A DNA stretch of 64,000 nt from contig NZ_AP036014.1 in assembly GCF_003402415.2 (NCBI RefSeq), forward strand, positions 2,728,001 through 2,792,000. The letters are read 5' to 3'. The DNA is from Cupidesulfovibrio sp000226255. GTDB taxonomy: Bacteria; Desulfobacterota; Desulfovibrionia; Desulfovibrionales; Desulfovibrionaceae. This document shows, one piece after another, positions 46,081 through 55,260 of the stretch (position 1 is the first letter of the stretch; each line of letters starts with the position of its first letter). The notes beneath the pieces are model-generated. The model searched no databases. It worked only from the letters and a program-made list of their open reading frames with translations, and had not been told where the DNA came from. Both the position numbers and the translations under genes were made by a program.

Positions 46081-47061
46081 TCACCAAACATCGCGCAGGC
46101 ACAGCAGGGCCGTCCCCACGAAGGCGATGCCCGCCCCGGCAATGGCGCGGGGCGTGGGCCAACGCCGCTCCACCATGGCGGCCACGGGAATGATGAAGAT
46201 GGGCTCCAGCCCGATGAGCGTGGCGGCAATGCCGGTCTTGGTCGCGCCAATGGCCACCAGCGACAGCCACACCCCCACCACCGGCCCGATGAGCGAGGCC
46301 GCCAGCAGCAGGCGGAAGTTGCGGCGGTCCTGCTCGTCGCCGCGCACCACTGACAGAGCCGGGCGCAACCGGCCGGTCAGCATGGCCGTGGGCCAGAACA
46401 CGCCCATGGCCACCACCATACGCAGCAGGGCCGCGAACAGCGGGTCCACGCCTTCCGCCAGCCCCTGCTTGGACAGCACCATGCCGCTGGAAAGCGCCAG
46501 CGCCGAGGCCAGGGCCAGTCCCACCCCGCGCATGCGCACCGCACGCGACGGGGGCACCGCGCCCTGCGGCACCGTGCCGCCGTCGCCCACCACCCAGGCC
46601 ACCCCGGCCGTGGCGATGAGAATGCCCGCCATGCCCATGGGGCCGATGGTCTCGCCCAGAAACAGATAGCCGAGCACGGCGGTGATCACCGTGGACAGCG
46701 ACTGCACCAGCAGGGCCACCCGCGCGCCCACCAGCACCACGCCGGAATAGAACAGCAGGTCGCACAGGGCCACGCCGAACACCCCGGAAAGGGCCAACGC
46801 GGCCAGGGCCAGGGGACTGGGGCCGCCTGCCCCGCCCGCCCCGGTTGGGGCGGGCGGGCCGGAGGTCATCACCCCGCCGCCGAAGAACAGCACGGACGCC
46901 CCCCACCATGCGCCGAACATGACGATGCAGATGGGCAGACGCAGCAGGATCAGGGTGTGGGCGCCAAGACGCCGGGAGAGGATGGCGTGAATCTGGCACG
47001 AAACCGCCCAGAGGGCGGCGGTGGACAGGGCGGCGATTTCGCCGGTCCCGAAGGCGGGCAT
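46081..47061 (-). CDS. EamA/DMT-family transporter
   Basis: A 326-residue inner-membrane exporter with ten predicted helices in two EamA repeats. Landmarks: ALSTAALWAVSCQIHAIL at the start, LVQSLSTVITAVLGYLFLGE at the end of repeat one, and GLEPIFIIPVAAMVERRWPT near the end of repeat two. The substrate could be an amino acid, metabolite or drug. The start at 47061 follows GGAGG. A small hydrophilic insert follows helix 3 (GGGVMTSGPPAPTGAGG). Confidence 0.88.
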   Translation of the reverse strand: MPAFGTGEIAALSTAALWAVSCQIHAILSRRLGAHTLILLRLPICIVMFGAWWGASVLFFGGGVMTSGPPAPTGAGGAGGPSPLALAALALSGVFGVALCDLLFYSGVVLVGARVALLVQSLSTVITAVLGYLFLGETIGPMGMAGILIATAGVAWVVGDGGTVPQGAVPPSRAVRMRGVGLALASALALSSGMVLSKQGLAEGVDPLFAALLRMVVAMGVFWPTAMLTGRLRPALSVVRGDEQDRRNFRLLLAASLIGPVVGVWLSLVAIGATKTGIAATLIGLEPIFIIPVAAMVERRWPTPRAIAGAGIAFVGTALLCLRDVW

Positions 47062-47306
47062 GCGGGTCCTCCGCTGTGCGGACGGGTGGAACGTGACGGG
47101 GGCGGCGCGGCGTTGTCCGGGCAGCGCCCGGCATTCGGCAACGCGGCGGGCGGCGCGCTGCGCCTGCGGCGGCGGGCTGCCCGAGCGCACGCTCTCACGG
47201 AGAGCAGCGCGACGCCCACGCCCTACGCCCTGCGGCGTGCCGGGTCAACCGTGCGGCGCGGCACGGCGACCGACGGGAGAGGCGAGGCCATGCCGAGGGG
47301 CCGGAA

Positions 47307-48215
47307 TCAGGCCAGCCCCTTCTCGCGCAGGATGCCCCAGCACAGCAGCGGAAAGTCGGTGATCAGCCCGGACACGCCCCAATCGATGAAGCGGCGCATG
47401 TCCGCCTCTTCGTTCACGGTCCAGACGTTGACGGCAACGCCCATGGCCCGCAGGGCCTCCACGTCCGCTTCGGTGACGATGTCGTCGCCGGGGTGGTAGG
47501 CCACCACGCCAAGGTCGCGGCACAGGGCCACCGGGTCGGCCGGACGCACGTCCTCCACCAGCGCGGCAAGGGCCAGCGCGGGCTGCATGGCCGCAGCGTG
47601 ACGCAGGTAGTCGTGCCGGAACGAGGACAGGATCACCTTCTCCATCAGGCCGTGCGCGCGGATGCATTCCAGCACGGCGCTAACCACCGCCGCGTCGCCC
47701 GGATAGGGTGGACAGCCGGGGCTGCCGTCCGCGTTGACGGTCATGTCCTTGATCTCCACGTTGACGCGCCAGCCGTGGTCCGCCGTGAAGGCCAGGGCCT
47801 CGTCCAGCGTGGGAATGCGCAAGCCGGGGAACAGGGCCAGGTCGTCGGCGGTCATGCCGCCCGACGCCACCTGCCCGAACGGGTCGGCGGCCTCGTACCA
47901 GCCGCCCGCGTCCAGCCCGCGCACCTCGTCCAGGGTGAAGTCGCACACCCGCCACGGAGCGCGGCCCGCGTATTCCGGGCGGGAGGCCACGTCGGTGGTG
48001 CGCTCAAGGGTGTCGTCGTGCACCACCACCAGATGCCCGTCGGCGGTGAGCTGCACGTCCAGTTCCCACAGGTCCGCGCCCTCCTCCAGCCCGCGCTGGG
48101 CGGCGAGGATGGTGTTCTCGGGCGCGACGGAGCGCGCGCCGCGATGGGCGATGCACAGCACCCGCCCCTGATGCGGGGCGAAATATCCTTCACGATGCGT
48201 GGTTGCGCCGGACAT
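47307..48215 (-). CDS. Glycerophosphodiester phosphodiesterase
   Basis: A 302-residue GDPD that cleaves glycerophosphodiesters to glycerol-3-phosphate and an alcohol. The TIM-barrel motifs are intact: IAHRGARSVAPENT (His acid-base), ELDVQLTADGHLVVVHDDTLERTT (metal ligands and second His), VNVEIKDM and VNVWTVNEEADMRRFIDWGVSGLITDFP. There is no signal peptide, so it is cytoplasmic. GGAGG precedes the ATG at 48215. Confidence 0.94.
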   Translation of the reverse strand: MSGATTHREGYFAPHQGRVLCIAHRGARSVAPENTILAAQRGLEEGADLWELDVQLTADGHLVVVHDDTLERTTDVASRPEYAGRAPWRVCDFTLDEVRGLDAGGWYEAADPFGQVASGGMTADDLALFPGLRIPTLDEALAFTADHGWRVNVEIKDMTVNADGSPGCPPYPGDAAVVSAVLECIRAHGLMEKVILSSFRHDYLRHAAAMQPALALAALVEDVRPADPVALCRDLGVVAYHPGDDIVTEADVEALRAMGVAVNVWTVNEEADMRRFIDWGVSGLITDFPLLCWGILREKGLA

Positions 48216-48268
48216 GCTGACCTCCTGAAAATTCAAACAGAAGCACGATTTCATACCTGAACTACGTA

Positions 48269-48394
48269 CCCCAAATGAAAAGTTTGGGGGGGAGGGGGCC
48301 GGGGAGGGAGACCCTTTTACGCGCTGCGGTCGCCATCCGTAAGGTTCGCACTACGTGCTCACCTAACGGCTGACGCAAAGGGTCCCTTCCCCGG
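48269..48394. repeat. Highly structured intergenic element
   Basis: The gap below potC holds a small hairpin (CCCCAAA/TTTGGGG, 48269-48289) and a long nested one. The outer arms CCGGGGAGGGAGACCCTTTT (48299-48318) and AAAGGGTCCCTTCCCCGG (48377-48394) pair almost fully; between them CCGTAAGGTT/CACCTAACGG and GCAC/GTGC can pair. It may be a dispersed extragenic palindrome, or an elaborate terminator of the pot operon. Confidence 0.6.
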
Positions 48395-48414
48395 TTGCTC
48401 TTCAATAAATCTCG

Positions 48415-49275
48415 CTATGTTGCTTCGCTTTTTCGTCCGACATACAGATTCACGCACGCCACCAGCGAGGTGCCCACGATGAGCAGGAACGAAATGGCAT
48501 TGATGACCGGGGTGGAGCCGTCGCGCACCTGCAAATACAGGTTGATGGGCAGGGTGGGTTCCGAACCCACCAGGAACAGCGTGGTGTTGAAGTTCTCGAA
48601 CGACATCAGGAAGGCCACCGCGCCCGCGCCGATGATGGCCGTGCGCAAGAACGGCAGGGTGATGTAGCGGATCACCTCAAGCCGCGTGGCCCCAAGGTTC
48701 AGCGCGGCTTCCTCCAGGGTGCGGTCGAACTTCTTGAGCCGCGCGGACACCACCAGGGTCACGAAGGTGGTGATGAACGAGAACTGCCCCAGCACCACCA
48801 GCCAGAAGCCGGGCCGCAGGATGCCCACGTCGATGCCCAGCACGTCCTCCATGAACGTGCCCGCAGTGGTGGCCGCGATGAGGATGGAAATGCCCAGGAT
48901 GACGCCGGGCACCACCAGCGGGGCCAGCATCAGGAAGTACAGCGGCCCCTTCAGCGGAAACTCCTCCTGCTCGAACAGGAAGGCCGCGCAGGTGCCCACC
49001 AGCGTGGCCAGCGCGGACACCAGGATGGCGGTCTGGGCGCTGGTGAGGATGGACGACAGGTTGCCCCGGTCGTGAAAGATGCCGGTGCGCGCGGGCAGGT
49101 CGGCCAGAAACCAGTCCAGCGTGAAGCCTTTCCACGGCAGCGAGGGAAACTGCGAATCGTTGAAGGCCAGCACGCAGGTGACCGCCAGCGGCGCGAACAG
49201 AAAGACGAAATACAGCGCCACGTACAGGCCGTAGCCCATGGTGTAGCCGCGCGAGCGCGGCAGCGAACGGATCAT
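48415..49275 (-). CDS. potC: Spermidine/putrescine ABC transporter permease PotC
   Basis: A 286-residue inner-membrane permease with six predicted helices and the EAA loop LEEAALNLGATRLEVIRYITLP that docks with PotA. It starts at the ATG overlapping the potB stop (ATGA). Strong similarity in helix pattern and the EAA loop supports PotC rather than a generic MetI-type permease. Last gene of the operon, followed by a structured element. Confidence 0.92.
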   Translation of the reverse strand: MIRSLPRSRGYTMGYGLYVALYFVFLFAPLAVTCVLAFNDSQFPSLPWKGFTLDWFLADLPARTGIFHDRGNLSSILTSAQTAILVSALATLVGTCAAFLFEQEEFPLKGPLYFLMLAPLVVPGVILGISILIAATTAGTFMEDVLGIDVGILRPGFWLVVLGQFSFITTFVTLVVSARLKKFDRTLEEAALNLGATRLEVIRYITLPFLRTAIIGAGAVAFLMSFENFNTTLFLVGSEPTLPINLYLQVRDGSTPVINAISFLLIVGTSLVACVNLYVGRKSEAT

Positions 49276-50153
49276 TGCACCACCCTGCTCAGTTTCTGGC
49301 CGGTCAGCTTCAGCCCCAGCCAGATGATGCACGACGACAGCGCCAGCAGCAGAAAGCCGAAGGCCGCGCCCTGGTTCCAGTTGAAGCTGGCGATGAACTG
49401 GTTGTAGATCTGCTCGGTGAACCACAGCGAGTTCTTGCCGCCCATCAGGTTGGGCGTCAGGTAGTTGCCGAGGGTGAGCATGAACACCACGATGCCCCCG
49501 GACACGATGCCCGGCATGCAGTGCGGCACCACGATGGTGCGCATGATGGTCCAGGGCCCGGCCCCAAGGTCGTAGGCGGCCTCGATGAGGCTGTCGTCCA
49601 GACTTTCCAGCACGGAGACCAGCGGCACCACCATGAACAGCATGGAGGTATACACAAGGCCCATGATCATGGTGGCGTCGTTGTACAGCAACTCAACGGG
49701 CCTGGCGGTCATGCCCAGAGCCGTCAGCCAGTGATTCAGCACGCCGCTTTCGCGCAGCAGGATCATCCAGCCGTACACCCGCACCAGCTCGCTCACCCAG
49801 AACGGCAGCAGCAGCATGGTCAGCAGAAAGCGCGAGGTGTTCCGCGCCACCACCTTGGTCACGTAGAAGGCCACGGGCAAGGAAACCAGGAAGGTCAGCA
49901 GGGTGACCAGCACCGAATACCCGGCCGTGCGCACGAAGGTGAGCCAGTAGATGGGTTCCGCGAAGAACTGGTGGTAGTTTTCGAGGCTCCAGCCCTCGTC
50001 GCCGAAGGACGGGTCCATGCGGAAGGACATGATCAGCAGGTCGATGTGCGGCAGCACGATGAGCAGCCCCAGCCACAGCACCACCGGGGTCAGGAACAGC
50101 GCCAGGGTCAGGCGCAGCCCCGGCCCGGCCTTGGAAGCCGCCACGGCGCTCAT
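49272..50153 (-). CDS. potB: Spermidine/putrescine ABC transporter permease PotB
   Basis: A 293-residue permease with six helices and the EAA loop IEAAYDLGAGPWTIMRTIVVP. The N-terminal helix LALFLTPVVLWLGLLIVLPH and the motif YGWMILLRESGVLNHWL are typical of PotB/PotH. It overlaps potA upstream by ATGA and potC downstream by ATGA, so the three are co-translated. Confidence 0.93.
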   Translation of the reverse strand: MSAVAASKAGPGLRLTLALFLTPVVLWLGLLIVLPHIDLLIMSFRMDPSFGDEGWSLENYHQFFAEPIYWLTFVRTAGYSVLVTLLTFLVSLPVAFYVTKVVARNTSRFLLTMLLLPFWVSELVRVYGWMILLRESGVLNHWLTALGMTARPVELLYNDATMIMGLVYTSMLFMVVPLVSVLESLDDSLIEAAYDLGAGPWTIMRTIVVPHCMPGIVSGGIVVFMLTLGNYLTPNLMGGKNSLWFTEQIYNQFIASFNWNQGAAFGFLLLALSSCIIWLGLKLTGQKLSRVVQ

Positions 50154-51334
50154 CGTCCGCTCCCGGCTGCGAAGCAGATGCCCGCCCGGTCGTCCCAGCC
50201 CACGGTGATGCGGTCGCCGGGCTTGATGTGGTCGTACAGGCGGTTCTGTGGCAATGCCACCATGACCTCGCGGCGCGAACCTTCCGGGTGGGTCAGCAGG
50301 CGGCTGGCCGCGCCGTCGAACAGGATGGCCTGCACCTGCACCGACGCCCTGTTCCCAACGTCGGCGCAGGCCCCGCGCGGCGGCAAGGGTGCGTCACCGG
50401 CATCGTCTGGCGCATCGCCAGGCCCGTCACCCGCCACGCACACCGCGCCGTCCGGGTCGATGAGCACGGCCTCTGGCCGGATGAACATGTCCACCCGAGC
50501 GCCCTTGGCAAGCCCGGCGGCCACGCGGGCGCGGAACACCGCGCCTTCGTCGGTGCGCACCACGCCCGCATCGCCCGCCACATCTTCCAGCGTGCCCGTC
50601 CAGACATTGGTCTCGCCCACGAAACCGGCCACGAAGGCCGATGCCGGGCGGCGGTACAGGTTGCGCGGGGTGTCCACCTGCTCGAAGCGCCCGGCGTTCA
50701 TGACCGCCACGTGGTCGGACATGACCAGCGCCTCGGACTGGTCGTGGGTGATGTACACGAAGGTGGTGCCCACCTCGGCCTGCAACGTCTTCAGCTCCAC
50801 CTTCATCTGCTCGCGCAGCTTCAGGTCCAGCGCGCCCAGCGGCTCGTCCAGCAGCAGTACGGCGGGCTCAAGCACCAGACAACGGGCGATGGCCACGCGC
50901 TGGCGCTGCCCGCCGGAAAGCTGGGCGGGCATCTTGGCCCCGTAGCCGGGCAGCCCCACGCGCTCCAGCACGTCCTGCACCTTGCGGGCGATGTCGCCCC
51001 CGGCCATGCCCCGGCGCTTGAGGCCGAAGGCGATGTTCTCGGCCACCGACATCATGGGAAACAGCGCAAGATGCTGGAATATCAGGTTCACGGGGCGGCG
51101 ATTGGGGGCAATGCCCGCCATGTCGCGCCCGCGAATGGCGATGACGCCGGAATCGGGCGACTCGAACCCCGCGATCATGCGCAAGAGGGTGGTCTTGCCG
51201 CAGCCGGAGGGGCCGAGAATGGAAAAAAACCTGCCCTGCTCCACCTCGAACGACACCTCGTCGACCGCCGTGAACTTCTCGAAGCGCTTGACGATGTTGC
51301 CGACGGAAAGATCTGGAAAGATATCTGGGGGCAT
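50150..51334 (-). CDS. potA: Spermidine/putrescine ABC transporter ATP-binding protein PotA
   Basis: A 394-residue ATPase. Walker A GPSGCGKTT (about 40-48), signature LSGGQRQRVAIAR and Walker B LLLDEPLGALD are intact. The C-terminal TOBE regulatory domain (about 280-394) has an Asp/Gly-rich insert (GDGPGDAPDDAGDAP). The ATG at 51334 has GGGAG 11 bases upstream, somewhat distant; expression may depend on potD read-through. Confidence 0.94.
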   Translation of the reverse strand: MPPDIFPDLSVGNIVKRFEKFTAVDEVSFEVEQGRFFSILGPSGCGKTTLLRMIAGFESPDSGVIAIRGRDMAGIAPNRRPVNLIFQHLALFPMMSVAENIAFGLKRRGMAGGDIARKVQDVLERVGLPGYGAKMPAQLSGGQRQRVAIARCLVLEPAVLLLDEPLGALDLKLREQMKVELKTLQAEVGTTFVYITHDQSEALVMSDHVAVMNAGRFEQVDTPRNLYRRPASAFVAGFVGETNVWTGTLEDVAGDAGVVRTDEGAVFRARVAAGLAKGARVDMFIRPEAVLIDPDGAVCVAGDGPGDAPDDAGDAPLPPRGACADVGNRASVQVQAILFDGAASRLLTHPEGSRREVMVALPQNRLYDHIKPGDRITVGWDDRAGICFAAGSGR

Positions 51335-51565
51335 CTGGTCGTATACTCCCGCCGCGCCGGGCCGCACGCCCGCCCTCCATCGGCCGCTTCGACAGCCGTC
51401 TGCCGGGACCGTGTGGGACGAGGAACGTCGGCCGCCCTGCGCGGCGCGTCTGGCAGGCCCCCTCTGCCGGGGCCGTCCGGTATCCGTTGCGGTTTCCCCC
51501 TCGTGCCACGCGGGGGCGAAACCGCCGGGCCCTGCATGCCCGGCTCCATCGCGAAAGAACGGAAA

Positions 51566-51607
51566 CGGGGCGCCGCCCTGCCCTTTTGCGGCAGCAACGG
51601 CGCCCCG
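51566..51607 (-). terminator. Attenuator/terminator hairpin between potD and potA
   Basis: Eight bases below the potD stop, 10-bp arms CGGGGCGCCG and CGGCGCCCCG enclose a 22-base interior; on the minus strand TTTCCGTTCTTT follows. It may let potD be made in excess over potABC, as for other binding-protein operons. Confidence 0.65.
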
Positions 51608-51615
51608 GCGTCCTG

Positions 51616-52686
51616 CTACTGGGCGGCCTTCACCCGGTCCAGCGCCTTGCCTTCCATGGCTTCGAGCTTGGCGGGCACGGGGGGGTACCACTTGATGTTG
51701 TCGATGACCTGCTGCGGGTAGCAGCGTTCGAAGTCGGCGCGGAACGAGGGCTTCAGGCGTTCGCCCACGCCCACGGCGGCGGTGGGGGTGTCTTCGGCAT
51801 TGGTGAACACGGCCGCGTTCTCGGGCCGCATCATGAAGTTGATCCACTTGTACGCGGCGTCCACGTTGTCGGCCTTGGCGGGAATGGCGAAGGTGTCGAT
51901 CCAGCCCAGCGCGCCGGTGGTGGGGGCCACGAAGTCGATGTCCGGGTTTTCGGCGTGCAGCTTGAAGCCGCCGTTGTCCCAGGCCTGGGCGATGTGCACC
52001 TCGCCCGAACGCATGGATTCCAGCAGCGCGTCGCCGTTGGTCCAGTAGTTCTTCACCACGCCCTTGGCGGCGATGAGCTTGCCTTCCACCTGGTCCAGCA
52101 TCTTCTGGTAGGCGGCTTCATCGGCGTACAGGGCAAAGGGGTCGATGCCCATGCCGAAGGCCTGGGCGATGAGGGTGGGGCGCTTCAGGCGGTAGCTGGC
52201 GCGCCCGGCGTACTTGGAATCGAGCAGGTCGGCGAAGCTCTTGGCCTCGGGCGCGAACTTGCGGTTCACGATCAGGCCGTCGGTGCCCCAGCAGAACGGC
52301 ACGGCGTACGACTTGCCCTTGACCAGGGTGTTCTTTTTCACCGCGTCGAGCATGGAGGGAATGAACCGGGGGGCCTCGATGCGGCCGAAGTCGATGGCCT
52401 GGTACAGGCCGAAGCTTTCCTGCACCGAAGAGATGCGGTCCTGGCTCGGCTGGGCAAGGTCGAAGCCGCCGCCGCGCGTGGCGCGCAGCTTGGCGATCAT
52501 TTCCTCGTTGTTCGAATAGGTCACCTGCACCTTGTAGCCGGTCTCCTTCTCGAACTTCTCCACCAGTTCCGCCGGGGCGTAGCCCTTCCAGGTCAGCAGG
52601 CGGAACTCCTTGGGCGCGGCCTGGCCCAGGCAGGGCAGCAGCAGCACCGTGATCATCGACAGCACCGACAACAGCTTCTTCGTCAT
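51616..52686 (-). CDS. potD: Spermidine/putrescine-binding periplasmic protein PotD
   Basis: A 356-residue substrate-binding protein. A signal peptide (MTKKLLSVLSMITVLLLPCL, cleavage near GQA-AP) is followed by the family start KEFRLLTWKGYAPAELVEKFEKETGYKVQ, the aromatic and acidic residues in VPFCWGTDGLIVNR, AQAWDNGGFKLHA and the C-terminal WYPPVPAKLEAM. GGAGG precedes the ATG at 52686. The N-terminal position in the operon and the downstream hairpin fit higher expression. Confidence 0.93.
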   Translation of the reverse strand: MTKKLLSVLSMITVLLLPCLGQAAPKEFRLLTWKGYAPAELVEKFEKETGYKVQVTYSNNEEMIAKLRATRGGGFDLAQPSQDRISSVQESFGLYQAIDFGRIEAPRFIPSMLDAVKKNTLVKGKSYAVPFCWGTDGLIVNRKFAPEAKSFADLLDSKYAGRASYRLKRPTLIAQAFGMGIDPFALYADEAAYQKMLDQVEGKLIAAKGVVKNYWTNGDALLESMRSGEVHIAQAWDNGGFKLHAENPDIDFVAPTTGALGWIDTFAIPAKADNVDAAYKWINFMMRPENAAVFTNAEDTPTAAVGVGERLKPSFRADFERCYPQQVIDNIKWYPPVPAKLEAMEGKALDRVKAAQ

Positions 52687-52835
52687 TTGCAGCCTCCGAG
52701 AATGATGGGTTTCCCGCCCGCGCGCCAGTCCCGCCGCCACGCGCCGGGCGTGGCCCCGTAATGACAGCGCCATGTTACGCATGCGTCACGGTCGCGCGAC
52801 CACACATCGCAAGCTACTCCAAAACGCTGCCGCTG

Positions 52836-53750
52836 TCACCGAACAGCGTGGCGGTGCGCGCTCCGTGCCGCGCGAAGGCCTTCGGCCGTGTACAGGGCCA
52901 GGGCCGTCCAGATGCACCCGAAGGTCAGCATGTGGGCCGGGGTTACCTGTTCGCGAAACACGAAGGCCCCCAGCAGAAAGGCGATGCTTGGCGCGATGTA
53001 CTGCATGATCCCCAACGTGGTCAGGCGCAGCCGCCGCGCCGCGAAGGCGAAGCACACCAAGGGGGTGGAGGTGGCGATGCCCGCGCCCACCAGCAACAGA
53101 TCGGTAAGCCGGTCCTGATGCCCCAGCGCGCCGCCCCCCTGCCAGGCCAGCCAGCCCAGGTACCCGACGGCCACGGGGGCCAGCAGCAGCGTTTCCAGGA
53201 ACAGGCCGGGGATGGATTCCACCTTCACCAGCTTGCGCAACAGGCCGTAGAACGAAAAGGACACGGCCAGCACCAGGGCCACCCACGGCAGCCTGCCGTA
53301 GGAGACCAGCATGGACAGCACCCCCGTGGCCGCGATGGCGATGGCCACGAGCTGCACCCGGCTTGGCCGCTCGCCCAGCACCAGCGCGCCCAGCAGGGCG
53401 TTGACCAGCGGGGTCATGTAGTAGCCGAGGCTGGTTTCCAGCACCATGTTCGAGTTCACGGCCCAGATGTACAAAAACCAGTTGCCCCCGATGAGCAGGC
53501 TGCTGCCGATGATGGTCAGCAGACTGCGGCGCGAGGCCACGGCGGCGCGCACTTCCGCCAGGCGGCGCCCCAGCAGCACCAGCGGCAGCAGGACCACCAC
53601 CGACCAGGCGATGCGGTGGCACAGGATTTCAAAGGGGGGCACCTGCTGCACGAGCTTCCAGTACAGGGGCAAGAGGCCCCACAGCCCGAACGCGCCAAGG
53701 GCCCCCCAAAGGCCCGCGCGCGTCGTGCGTTGCTCCGGTTGCGGCGACAT
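52836..53750 (-). CDS. rarD: RarD-type EamA/DMT transporter
   Basis: A 304-residue membrane protein with ten helices of the RarD subfamily. Signatures are GLWGLLPLYWKLVQQVPPFEILCHRIAWS at the start, GGNWFLYIWAVNSNMVLETSLGYYMTPL and QYIAPSIAFLLGAFVFREQ, all hallmark stretches of RarD. The E. coli protein is linked to chloramphenicol sensitivity but its substrate is unknown. It lies 150 bp before potD on the same strand. Confidence 0.93.
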   Translation of the reverse strand: MSPQPEQRTTRAGLWGALGAFGLWGLLPLYWKLVQQVPPFEILCHRIAWSVVVLLPLVLLGRRLAEVRAAVASRRSLLTIIGSSLLIGGNWFLYIWAVNSNMVLETSLGYYMTPLVNALLGALVLGERPSRVQLVAIAIAATGVLSMLVSYGRLPWVALVLAVSFSFYGLLRKLVKVESIPGLFLETLLLAPVAVGYLGWLAWQGGGALGHQDRLTDLLLVGAGIATSTPLVCFAFAARRLRLTTLGIMQYIAPSIAFLLGAFVFREQVTPAHMLTFGCIWTALALYTAEGLRAARSAHRHAVR

Positions 53751-53870
53751 GACGGCTCCGTGTGCATGTGGCGGCGGGGTGCGAGCCCGCCCCGATGAGG
53801 TGGAAACGACAGGCCGGGCGGCGCGGATGTTCCCCGTCGCCCGGAGGCACGGCGAGGTCGGCGGACGCCC

Positions 53871-53903
53871 AAAAAACGAAGGGGGCCGTCGCCGACGGCC
53901 CCC
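53871..53903 (-). terminator. Terminator after SLOG-like gene
   Basis: On the minus strand a 10-bp stem GGGGGCCGTC/GACGGCCCCC with loop GGC is followed by TTCGTTTTTT. Confidence 0.88.
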
Positions 53904-53924
53904 CTGAACTACGCTGGGTCGTTG

Positions 53925-54479
53925 TTACCGGCTGAAGGATCTGGCGAACAGGGCCTCGATGGCGGCCTTGCCGGTGTCCTCGAGAAAACGGGTGCCGGTG
54001 GCGGTGAAATGGCGATGGGTGATGCGGGGCGCGGCTTCGGGCAGCCAGGCGTCCTGTTCCCAACGGAACCAGCCGTTCTTGGCCTGGTCGAACACGAACA
54101 GGGGCTTGTTGCAGATCTTGGCGAATTCCGCGCCCCAGCCGGTGCCGCCCTTGACCGTGGAATCGTCCATCACTTCGCCCACCACGAACACCTCGTGGCC
54201 GCTGCTGACCTGCCAGCAGATGGATTGCAGCACCTTACGGAACAGGGGGGCGCGGGTGTACTGGCGGTTCATCAGCCGCGAAACGTAGGTCAGGCTCACG
54301 TCCTTGAGGGCCAGTTCCTCGCTGGTCAGCACGCGCACGCCGCGCATGCGTTCCACCTGATGGCCCTCGAAGCTGTAGTTGACCTCCTGCAGGCCATACG
54401 CTTCCGCCGTGACGCCGAAGCAGGCTTCGGTCCCGGCGGCGCCGCCGCTGTACAGGATGCATTCCCTGGGATCAAGCAT
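53925..54479 (-). CDS. SLOG-like Rossmann-fold protein of unknown function
   Basis: A 184-residue protein I cannot name. YSGGAAGTEACFG near the N terminus resembles the glycine-rich nucleotide loop of SLOG-superfamily proteins, and GGTGWGAEFAKICNKPLFVFDQ (about 125-146) resembles their second conserved loop before the C-terminal strand. SLOG proteins bind or cleave nucleotide-derived ligands; some act in cytokinin-like or immune signalling. There is no partner gene: rarD and a lipoprotein gene are the neighbours. GGAGG precedes the ATG at 54479, and a strong terminator follows. Confidence 0.65.
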   Translation of the reverse strand: MLDPRECILYSGGAAGTEACFGVTAEAYGLQEVNYSFEGHQVERMRGVRVLTSEELALKDVSLTYVSRLMNRQYTRAPLFRKVLQSICWQVSSGHEVFVVGEVMDDSTVKGGTGWGAEFAKICNKPLFVFDQAKNGWFRWEQDAWLPEAAPRITHRHFTATGTRFLEDTGKAAIEALFARSFSR

Positions 54480-54591
54480 CGGTATCCTCCGTCGCGTTCG
54501 TGGAAGGCCGGCCCGCCGCCGGCGCGGTGTGGTGGCGTCGTGCGACGTGCACGGCGGGCACCATCCCGACGGACACGTCATGAATAAGGAA

Positions 54592-54619
54592 GACCCGCCC
54601 CGGAAGGCCGGGACGGGTC
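54592..54619 (-). terminator. Likely terminator after glycine-zipper lipoprotein
   Basis: Arms GACCCGCCCCGG/CCGGGACGGGTC with one mismatch and loop AAGG; on the minus strand TTCCTTATTC follows. The weak T-run lowers confidence. Confidence 0.55.
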
Positions 54620-54654
54620 CAGTATACGCATTTGTCTTCCGGTGTACAGCGGGG

Positions 54655-55113
54655 CTAATGACGGACGCGGGCGGAACCGTCGCTGCCGGTCAGGATGCGC
54701 ACCTTGTCGCCCACCATGAAGGTTTCGTCCGGCTCCTGCACCACCGACATCATCTGGCCGTTATCGAGCCTGACGGTGATTTCGATGGCCTTCTTGGTGG
54801 CCATGGCCTTTTCGCCAGCGTACCCGGCCGCGCCACCGGCAACCGCGCCGCCCACAGTGGCCAGGGTGCGGCCCTTGCCGCCGCCGATCATGTTGCCGAG
54901 CACGCCGCCCACCACCGCGCCGCCAAGCGCGCCGAGGCCAGTGGCGTTGTCCTCGATCACGGCGTCGTTGATCTGTTCCACGGTGCCGTACTGCACGGTG
55001 TGCGACATGCGGGTCTGCCCGCCCTTGTAGGTGCCGCCGCCATAGGTCTGGGCGCAGCCGGAAAGGGCAAGCCCGACGATCAGCAGGGCCACGAGGGCCT
55101 TGAGTTGACGCAT
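54655..55113 (-). CDS. Glycine-zipper 2TM outer-membrane lipoprotein (SlyB-like)
   Basis: A 152-residue lipoprotein. The signal peptide ends in lipobox LSGC (residues 17-20). The centre (about 58-98) is a double glycine zipper, GLGALGGAVVGGVLGNMIGGG and AGGAAGY, of the type inserted in the outer membrane (SlyB/Pcp). The C-terminal beta domain (AIEITVRLDNGQMMSVVQEP, FMVGDKVRIL) is the matching SlyB fold. It probably supports envelope integrity. Confidence 0.88.
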   Translation of the reverse strand: MRQLKALVALLIVGLALSGCAQTYGGGTYKGGQTRMSHTVQYGTVEQINDAVIEDNATGLGALGGAVVGGVLGNMIGGGKGRTLATVGGAVAGGAAGYAGEKAMATKKAIEITVRLDNGQMMSVVQEPDETFMVGDKVRILTGSDGSARVRH

Positions 55114-55260
55114 CTCGTTCTCCTTGTCTTGAGACGGAATCGTTTCCCGCGCCGCCGGGAATGACGGCGCGACTTCCTATTCAAATATACAGCCTGCGGG
55201 CGGGGGATGCAACATGGCGCGTTTCGGCCGCGTTCGCGCGGCCCGCCGGGCAATGCGGAA

